Origin: Providencia rettgeri
Lineage (GTDB): Bacteria > Pseudomonadota > Gammaproteobacteria > Enterobacterales > Enterobacteriaceae
Direction of reading: 5' to 3'
Assembly: GCA_900455085.1 (NCBI GenBank)
Contig: UGTZ01000001.1
Span: 1,394,501 to 1,458,500, forward strand
Length of the DNA stretch: 64,000 nucleotides
The notes under the pieces were generated by a model. The model saw only the letters and a program-made list of their open reading frames with translations, did not search any database and had not been told where the DNA came from. A program made the translations under genes and the position numbers. Positions within the stretch are counted from its first letter, which is position 1. Every line of letters starts with the position of its first letter. Shown here piece after piece: positions 57,843-64,000 of the stretch.

Positions 57843-58196
57843 ATGGAACTAAAACCTACTGCAATTTTAATTCATGTACCTGATGTTCAAGCGGGTTTGG
57901 CTTGGTATCAGCAAGCTTTTCCACAAGCAAAGGCAGAATACTTGCCTGAATTTGATTTCACCTTACTGCATGTCGGAGACTTCACGATAGAAGTGGTTCA
58001 AGCCGATGCCAAAGTGAGCGAAGGTAAAAAAGGGACGGTATTGTATTGGCAAGTCGATAATTTTGATTTGGCTTTTAAGCGTTTCACTCAACTAGGGGCA
58101 AAACTGTATCGCGGGCCAATGTTAATAGATAGTAACAATCGAATGTGCCAACTGGAAGATCCATTTGGTAATTTAATTGGCCTAAAAGGACAATAA
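57843..58196 (+). CDS. VOC-family (glyoxalase/bleomycin resistance-like) protein
   Basis: 117 residues with the paired beta-alpha-beta-beta-beta vicinal oxygen chelate fold: ILIHVPDVQAGLAWYQQAFP at the start and CQLEDPFGNLIGLKGQ at the end. Family metal ligands may be the N-terminal His and the Glu in QLEDPFGN. Substrate unknown. Confidence 0.8.
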   Translation: MELKPTAILIHVPDVQAGLAWYQQAFPQAKAEYLPEFDFTLLHVGDFTIEVVQADAKVSEGKKGTVLYWQVDNFDLAFKRFTQLGAKLYRGPMLIDSNNRMCQLEDPFGNLIGLKGQ

Positions 58197-58637
58197 AATC
58201 AATTAAAATATTTAAAAAAATTAAAACCAATCGCAATGATTTACCTTATCAATTAGTAATATAAATAAAATTGCGATAAAAAATATAATTTGTGATAGCT
58301 GATGAAAAAAGGCACTAATTAGGGTGCTTTAAATTTTAAAATGCATTATAAAAAGTATGGTTTTTTCGGCGTTTTACGATGGTTAATAGTATCTTAAGCT
58401 GAAAACTAACCAGTAATGAAGTGTTAAGGCGTAAAGTTAGTAGTTAAATGTTGCTTTCTTGTGAATGAATTAACATTACGTTTAAATTCTGCTATGCTGA
58501 TCGCCCGAAGCTGGGCATAATTTTACCGCCATTGAGATTATGCGAGCAAATTCCTCTGACCTGGCACCGGATGATAATTTTGTCAGTATGGTGCAGACAG
58601 CCGGGTATATAAATAACAAAGAAGCGAGGAGAACGTC
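58197..58637. other. acnB upstream region
   Basis: 440 bases without a gene. A hairpin AAAGGCAC/GTGCTTT at 58308-58330 may end the VOC transcript. The last ~140 bases are more G+C-rich and probably hold the acnB promoter and leader. Confidence 0.5.
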
Positions 58638-61235
58638 GTGCTAGAAGAATACCGTAAGCACGTAGCCGAGCGTGCCGCTCAAGGGATTGTCCCTAAGCCA
58701 TTAGATGCGTCACAAGTAGCTGCACTGGTAGAGTTACTCAAAAACCCACCCAAAGGTGAAGAAGATTTCCTGTTAGATCTGCTGACCAACCGCGTCCCCC
58801 CTGGTGTTGACGAAGCAGCGTACGTAAAAGCTGGATTTTTAGCCGCGATAGCGAAAGGCGAAACTTCCTCCCCTCTTATCTCCCCTGAAAAAGCCATTGA
58901 ACTGTTAGGTACCATGCAGGGCGGATATAACATCCACGCACTGATTGAAGCGTTGGATGACGAAAAACTAGCACCAATCGCCGCTAAAGCACTTTCCCAC
59001 ACCTTACTGATGTTTGATAACTTCTATGACGTAGAAGAAAAAGCGAAAGCGGGAAATGTTCACGCGAAACAAGTTATTGAATCATGGGCAGATGCCGAGT
59101 GGTTCAAAGAGCGCCCTGCGCTAGCAGAAAAAATGACAGTTACTGTGTTCAAAGTGACTGGTGAAACTAACACAGATGACTTATCGCCAGCACCTGATGC
59201 ATGGTCACGTCCAGATATCCCATTACACGCGTTAGCAATGCTGAAAAACGCGCGCGATGGTATTGAACCAGACGATGCGGGCAATGTTGGCCCAATCAAG
59301 CAAATCGATGCGCTGAATAAAAAAGGTTTCCCATTAGCTTACGTGGGTGACGTAGTCGGTACCGGTTCTTCTCGTAAATCAGCGACTAACTCCGTGCTGT
59401 GGTTTATGGGGGACGATATCCCATTTGTACCAAATAAACGTGGTGGTGGGGTGGTATTAGGTGGCAAAATTGCACCAATCTTCTTTAATACAATGGAAGA
59501 TGCGGGTGCATTACCGATTGAAGTGGACGTTTCTAAACTGAATATGGGCGATGTGATTGACATCTATCCATTTAAAGGTGAAGTTCGTAACCATGAAACG
59601 GGCGAGCTGCTAGAAACATTTGAATTAAAAACAGATGTGCTGATTGACGAAGTTCGTGCAGGTGGTCGTATTCCACTGATTATCGGCCGTGGTTTAACCA
59701 GTAAAGCACGTGAATCTCTGGGCTTAGAAGCAACAGATGTGTTCCGTCACGCGAAATCCGTTGCACAAAGCAATCGTGGTTTCTCATTAGCACAAAAAAT
59801 GGTTGGTCGTGCTTGTGGTCGTCCAGGTATTCGCCCTGGCGAATATTGTGAGCCAAAAATGACTTCTGTAGGTTCACAAGATACAACTGGCCCAATGACC
59901 CGTGATGAACTCAAAGACTTGGCTTGCTTGGGTTTCTCTGCAGATTTAGTCATGCAGTCATTCTGCCATACCGCGGCATATCCAAAACCTGTTGATGTGA
60001 CAACACACCACACCTTACCTGATTTCATCATGAACCGTGGCGGTGTTTCTCTGCGTCCAGGCGATGGTATTATCCACTCATGGTTAAACCGTATGTTACT
60101 GCCAGATACCGTCGGTACAGGTGGTGACTCACATACGCGTTTCCCAATTGGTATTTCATTCCCTGCGGGTTCAGGTTTAGTCGCATTTGCTGCAGCAACA
60201 GGGGTGATGCCTCTGGATATGCCTGAGTCAGTATTGGTTCGCTTTAAAGGTGAAATGCAGCCGGGTATCACATTACGTGACCTCGTTCATGCAATTCCAC
60301 TGTATGCAATTAAAGACGGCCTTCTGACCGTAGAGAAAAAAGGTAAGAAAAACATTTTCTCTGGCCGTATCTTAGAAATTGAAGGCTTACCTGAGCTCAA
60401 AGTTGAACAAGCGTTTGAATTAGCGGATGCGTCAGCTGAGCGTTCAGCGGCGGGTTGTACTATCAAATTGGATAAAGCGCCAATTATCGAATACCTGCAA
60501 TCGAATATCGTTCTATTAAAATGGATGATAGCTGAAGGTTATGGCGATCGTCGTACTATCGAACGCCGTATCAAAGGAATGGAAAGCTGGTTAGCGGATC
60601 CACAGCTGCTAGAAGGTGATGCAGATGCGGAATACGCAGCAGTGATTGAAATTGACCTCAATGATATTAAAGAGCCAATTCTGTGTGCACCAAATGACCC
60701 AGATGACGCACGTTTATTATCTGATGTTCAAAACGAGAAAATTGATGAAGTTTTCATCGGTTCTTGTATGACAAACATCGGTCACTTCCGTGCAGCAGGT
60801 AAGTTATTGGATTCCTACAAAGGCCAATTACCAACACGTTTATGGGTTGCGCCTCCAACTAAGATGGACGCAGCACAGTTAACCGAAGAAGGTTATTACA
60901 GCGTTTTTGGTAAGAGTGGAGCGCGTATTGAAGTCCCTGGTTGCTCTCTGTGCATGGGTAACCAAGCACGTGTGGCAGATGGTGCAACGGTTGTTTCCAC
61001 TTCGACGCGTAACTTCCCGAACCGTTTAGGGACAGGTGCGAATGTTTATCTCGCATCAGCAGAACTGGCTGCGGTCGCTTCCTTATTAGGTCGTTTACCA
61101 ACACCGTCAGAATATCTGCAATTTATGGATAAGGTCGATGAAACAGCAGCGGATACCTACCGTTACCTGAACTTTGACCAATTATCGCAATATACCGAAA
61201 AAGCGGATGGCGTGATTTTCCAAACAGCCGTGTAA
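58638..61235 (+). CDS. acnB: Aconitate hydratase B AcnB
   Basis: Main TCA-cycle aconitase, 4Fe-4S enzyme interconverting citrate and isocitrate. 865 residues, as in E. coli. N-terminal HEAT-like domain (residues 1-160), swivel domain (KVTGETNTDDLSPAPDAWSR), then the catalytic domains with cluster ligands in FIGSCMTNIGHFR and GCSLCMGNQARV. GTG start with GAGGAG upstream. Confidence 0.96.
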   Translation: MLEEYRKHVAERAAQGIVPKPLDASQVAALVELLKNPPKGEEDFLLDLLTNRVPPGVDEAAYVKAGFLAAIAKGETSSPLISPEKAIELLGTMQGGYNIHALIEALDDEKLAPIAAKALSHTLLMFDNFYDVEEKAKAGNVHAKQVIESWADAEWFKERPALAEKMTVTVFKVTGETNTDDLSPAPDAWSRPDIPLHALAMLKNARDGIEPDDAGNVGPIKQIDALNKKGFPLAYVGDVVGTGSSRKSATNSVLWFMGDDIPFVPNKRGGGVVLGGKIAPIFFNTMEDAGALPIEVDVSKLNMGDVIDIYPFKGEVRNHETGELLETFELKTDVLIDEVRAGGRIPLIIGRGLTSKARESLGLEATDVFRHAKSVAQSNRGFSLAQKMVGRACGRPGIRPGEYCEPKMTSVGSQDTTGPMTRDELKDLACLGFSADLVMQSFCHTAAYPKPVDVTTHHTLPDFIMNRGGVSLRPGDGIIHSWLNRMLLPDTVGTGGDSHTRFPIGISFPAGSGLVAFAAATGVMPLDMPESVLVRFKGEMQPGITLRDLVHAIPLYAIKDGLLTVEKKGKKNIFSGRILEIEGLPELKVEQAFELADASAERSAAGCTIKLDKAPIIEYLQSNIVLLKWMIAEGYGDRRTIERRIKGMESWLADPQLLEGDADAEYAAVIEIDLNDIKEPILCAPNDPDDARLLSDVQNEKIDEVFIGSCMTNIGHFRAAGKLLDSYKGQLPTRLWVAPPTKMDAAQLTEEGYYSVFGKSGARIEVPGCSLCMGNQARVADGATVVSTSTRNFPNRLGTGANVYLASAELAAVASLLGRLPTPSEYLQFMDKVDETAADTYRYLNFDQLSQYTEKADGVIFQTAV

Positions 61236-61256
61236 TCAGGTAATATTAGTCATGAA

Positions 61257-61281
61257 GGCTCCTGATTTAGGAGCCTTTTTT
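61257..61281 (+). terminator. Terminator after acnB
   Basis: GGCTCCT-GATTT-AGGAGCC stem followed by six T; also faces the convergent VOC gene. Confidence 0.92.
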
Positions 61282-61301
61282 GCTTCAACTTAATAAGTTA
61301 G

Positions 61302-61679
61302 TTAAATATATTCAGAAATTTCGATTAAATTTAAATCGATATCACGTATGTAAATTGATCTGATCGCCCCAGTTGCCCCAGTACGATTTACTGGTCCTTC
61401 GATAATTTTTACACCTTGTTGTTCAATCTGTTTTTGTACGTCACACAGCGGTATATCACTAATAAAGCATAAATCGAGTGAGCCTGGCACAGGCAAGTGC
61501 GCTTTGGGTTCGAATTCTTTTCCATATTGGTGGATATTGATTTTTTGTTGCCCGAAACTTAGCGCGTGGCGCTGTTCACCAAAGGTAACAACTTCCATTT
61601 TTAATACGCGTTGGTAGAAGTCAATGCAGGCATCAAGGTTGGTTGTGGTTAGCACTATATGGTCTAAGCGATTGATCAT
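61302..61679 (-). CDS. VOC-family protein (GLOD5-like)
   Basis: 125 residues, vicinal oxygen chelate fold: RLDHIVLTTTNLDACIDFYQ with the first metal-ligand His, INIHQYGKEFEPKA with a second, and the terminal IRDIDLNLIEISEY with the Glu. This pattern fits the GLOD5/virulence-associated VOC subgroup. Convergent with acnB. Substrate unknown; unrelated in detail to the VOC protein at 57843. Confidence 0.82.
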   Translation of the reverse strand: MINRLDHIVLTTTNLDACIDFYQRVLKMEVVTFGEQRHALSFGQQKINIHQYGKEFEPKAHLPVPGSLDLCFISDIPLCDVQKQIEQQGVKIIEGPVNRTGATGAIRSIYIRDIDLNLIEISEYI

Positions 61680-61867
61680 TATGGCCCCTATGCTTGAACT
61701 ATGACTATTTTAGTTATTTGCCTATTTAATAGTAAATGAATCATATGATTTATGTGTTGAAACCGATGCTTTACTCCGTTTTATTTTTTCTGGTGGTAAT
61801 ACCTCTCAACAAAGCGGTTTGACTCGCGTTATACTAGCTTCAACAACGCAAGAGTGAGGGACTGCAT

Positions 61868-62233
61868 ATGGACTACCAATTTTTCCAAGATATCACCGGA
61901 GCTATCTCCGCTAAATTCTCGATGGATCATGAGGCTATTGGATATTGGCTTAACGAAGAGGTTAAAAATGACCTTAGTCTGTTAGATGCTATTGAAGAAA
62001 ATTATGAAAAAATTAAAGGTAGTGAAAAACAATGGGAGCTTATTGGTCACGAATATACATTATTGCTTGATGATGAAGAAGTGATGATCCGTGCCAACCA
62101 ACTATCATTTGAAACAGAAGGGTTGGAAGAAGGCATGAGTTATTATGATAATGAAAGTGTTGCATTTTGCGGTATTGATGACTTCTTATTAATGTTAAAA
62201 GATTATCGTATTTTTGTTATGGAAAATAGATAA
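61868..62233 (+). CDS. yacL: UPF0231 family protein YacL
   Basis: 121 residues, acidic, cytoplasmic. Matches E. coli YacL along its length (MDYQFFQDITG, GHEYTLLLDDEEVMIRANQL, EEGMSYYDNES). Adjacent to acnB in E. coli as well. Function unknown. Confidence 0.9.
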   Translation: MDYQFFQDITGAISAKFSMDHEAIGYWLNEEVKNDLSLLDAIEENYEKIKGSEKQWELIGHEYTLLLDDEEVMIRANQLSFETEGLEEGMSYYDNESVAFCGIDDFLLMLKDYRIFVMENR

Positions 62234-62373
62234 AATAATTTTATTTAGTGATTTGTTTTGTGTTTCAATAAATCACCGCTATTATTTGCAGTGTGCGGCC
62301 AGCCATTAAACGCTTTGTTAAAGATTAATTGGCTGGGATTAATATTGATAATTGGATCCTAAAGGGCATATAT

Positions 62374-63246
62374 ATGAATACTGATGATGTTACAGGCGCG
62401 TTGAATGATGCAACGAATTGGTTTGTGGCAAACCAAGATCTGTTAGTTCAGTATGTTGTGAATATCGTGTCTGCTATCGTTATCTTGATTGTCGGGATGA
62501 TGATTGCAAAATGGGTCGGACGTGGTTTACATCGCGTGATGACCATGAAGGGAATTGATTCAACAGTCAGTGACTTTTTATCGGCGATTGCACGCTATAC
62601 CATTGTTGCGTTCACCTTAATTGCTGTATTAGGGAAAATTGGCGTACAAACTGCCTCTGTGATTGCGGTCATGGGTGCGGCCGGTTTAGCGGTTGGCTTA
62701 GCGTTACAGAACTCACTGGGTAACTTTGCAGCAGGTGTTTTGCTGGTGGTATTTAGACCACTAAAAGCGGGAGAATATGTCTCGATTGGTGCAGTTGAAG
62801 GCACAGTGCAAAATGTACAAATATTTTCAACGACGCTAAGAACGGCAGATGACCGTATTATTGTTATTCCTAATGGAAAGATAATTGCCGATAACATTAT
62901 TAATACCAGTCGTGAGCCTAATCGCCGCCAAGATATTATTGTTGGTGTTGCTTACGATTCTGATATTGATGTGGTGAAAAAAGTATTAGGGGATATCGTC
63001 GCTGCGGATAGCCGTATTCAGCATGCTAAAGGCGTGACTATCCGTTTACATGATATGGCGCCATCCTCATTAAATTATTTAGTACGTTTTTGGACCACCA
63101 ATGGTGATGCATGGCCGGTGTATTGGGATTTGCTTGAGGAGTTTAAGCGAGCATTGGATAAACATAATATTGGCATTCCATTCCCACAAATGGATGTTCA
63201 TGTTCATAAACAAAATACGTCTATCAAACAAGATCCTGCAGAGTAA
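62374..63246 (+). CDS. mscS: Small-conductance mechanosensitive channel MscS
   Basis: Heptameric channel that opens on hypo-osmotic shock. 290 residues (E. coli 286). TM1 VNIVSAIVILIVGMMIAKWV, TM2 about residues 68-85, and pore-lining TM3 with the Ala/Gly pattern (VMGAAGLAVGLALQNSLGN), then the beta domain (FRPLKAGEYVSIG). The ATG at 62374 is favoured by homology over the in-frame ATG at 62329. Confidence 0.93.
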   Translation: MNTDDVTGALNDATNWFVANQDLLVQYVVNIVSAIVILIVGMMIAKWVGRGLHRVMTMKGIDSTVSDFLSAIARYTIVAFTLIAVLGKIGVQTASVIAVMGAAGLAVGLALQNSLGNFAAGVLLVVFRPLKAGEYVSIGAVEGTVQNVQIFSTTLRTADDRIIVIPNGKIIADNIINTSREPNRRQDIIVGVAYDSDIDVVKKVLGDIVAADSRIQHAKGVTIRLHDMAPSSLNYLVRFWTTNGDAWPVYWDLLEEFKRALDKHNIGIPFPQMDVHVHKQNTSIKQDPAE

Positions 63247-63268
63247 TATTTAGCAGTATCATTAAAAA

Positions 63269-63297
63269 TAAGAGCCTGTCTTTGATGGGCTCTTTTC
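63269..63297 (+). terminator. Terminator after mscS
   Basis: AAGAGCC/GGGCTCTT stem with a 10-base loop and a short T tract. Confidence 0.75.
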
Positions 63298-63441
63298 ATT
63301 TCTCACATCTCTATTTTTCTTACTGAATTGTTTTTAGTTATAAGTGATGCTTATGACCTATTAGACTTAATCATTTCCACTAATGATTTTTTCTCATTAA
63401 TATTCATGCATATTAATTGAATAAAAAACCGGAATTAATGC

Positions 63442-64000
63442 ATGTTTTCAATCTATTTACAGGGTGCACTGCTAGGTGCTGCAATGATATTACCTTTAGG
63501 TCCACAGAATGCTTTTGTCTTGCAGCAAGGCAGTCGAAAGCAGTTTCATTTAATGAGCGCATTATTATGTGCATTAAGTGATACCGCTTTAATTGTCGCG
63601 GGTGTTTTTGGTGGGAGCGCTTTATTAAGCCAGTCTGAAATATTAATGCAGTTGATTACATTGGGCTGGCGTAGCATTTCTTATGTGGTATGGCTATGGT
63701 GCGTTTCGTACTGCTCTCAGCCCTGATGAGGTCATACTTCAAACGGAAAACCGGGCTATCACGAGATGGAAAGTGATTGTCACATTGTTTGCTGTCACTT
63801 GGCTAAATCCTCATGTTTATTTAGACACCTTCGTTGTCTTGGGCAGTGTGGGGGGGCAATTAGAAAGCCAGCTGAGACCTTGGTTTACGGCGGGTGCTCT
63901 AACAGCTTCTTTTGTTTGGTTTTTTGCATTAGCGATACTTGCTGCTTGGTTTTCACCCGTGTTAAATAAACCGCGTTCACAGCGCATTATTAATGTTTTT
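63442..64000 (+). CDS. argO: Arginine exporter ArgO, partial and frameshifted
   Basis: LysE-family membrane exporter of arginine. N-terminal part MILPLGPQNAFVLQQGSRKQ is typical. The frame breaks at the G run 63663-63665 (one G too many). Correction gives ITLAGVAFLMWYGYGAFRTA, then TWLNPHVYLDTFVVLGS, open to the window end. The gene follows mscS as in E. coli. C-terminus is outside the window. Confidence 0.9.

Noticed and set aside
370..63665. Programmed ribosomal frameshifting as the explanation for the broken frames
   Set aside because: The breaks lie at unrelated short homopolymers without a shared slippery heptamer or downstream structure, and several need shifts in different directions.

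Overview
The window is a stretch of an AT-rich enterobacterial chromosome. Gene content, near-identity of many proteins to Escherichia coli, ERIC elements, an SgrS-like small RNA and the low G+C coding style point to Enterobacterales, most likely Morganellaceae (Providencia or a close relative). Genus is an inference; no rRNA or species marker is present.

Layout. 1-3334: a partial unknown gene, an alpha/beta hydrolase, a small helix-hairpin-helix protein, ygdQ and mutH. 3335-3895: a gene-free stretch with many DnaA-box-like sites. 3896-10958: sgrR with a divergent short SgrS RNA, two ERIC-type repeats, then leuDCBA with leader peptide leuL, attenuator and promoter, all on the minus strand. 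11657-18496: leuO, an acyl-CoA synthetase, ilvIH and cra. 19104-36964: the division and cell wall (dcw) cluster mraZ-rsmH-ftsL-ftsI-murE-murF-mraY-murD-ftsW-murG-murC-ddlB-ftsQ-ftsA-ftsZ-lpxC, with an MraZ operator in front. 37003-43074: a DciA-like gene, secM-secA, mutT, then yacG-zapD-coaE on the minus strand. 43248-48095: type IV pilus genes hofC-hofB-ppdD, ampD and nadC. 48751-55938: PdhR operator, pdhR, aceE, aceF, lpd. 56229-57713: an AT-rich toxin-like gene with a small acidic partner, the best candidate for an undescribed system. 57843-64000: a VOC protein, acnB, a second VOC protein, yacL, mscS and the start of argO.

How the genes work together. leuLABCD, leuO and ilvIH handle branched-chain amino acid synthesis and its regulation. 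The dcw cluster makes the lipid II precursor and the divisome, and zapD adds an FtsZ cross-linker. SecM tunes SecA translation. PdhR controls the pyruvate dehydrogenase operon, which feeds the TCA cycle enzyme AcnB. AmpD recycles cell-wall fragments.

Quality warning. Fifteen single-base insertions or deletions, almost all in short homopolymers, break otherwise intact genes, including the essential genes ftsI, murC, ftsA and secA. Six of them lie in leuA, leuB and leuC. Since a cell could not live with all of them, most are probably sequencing or assembly errors. The features give gene spans as they would be if these were corrected and state where each break lies.
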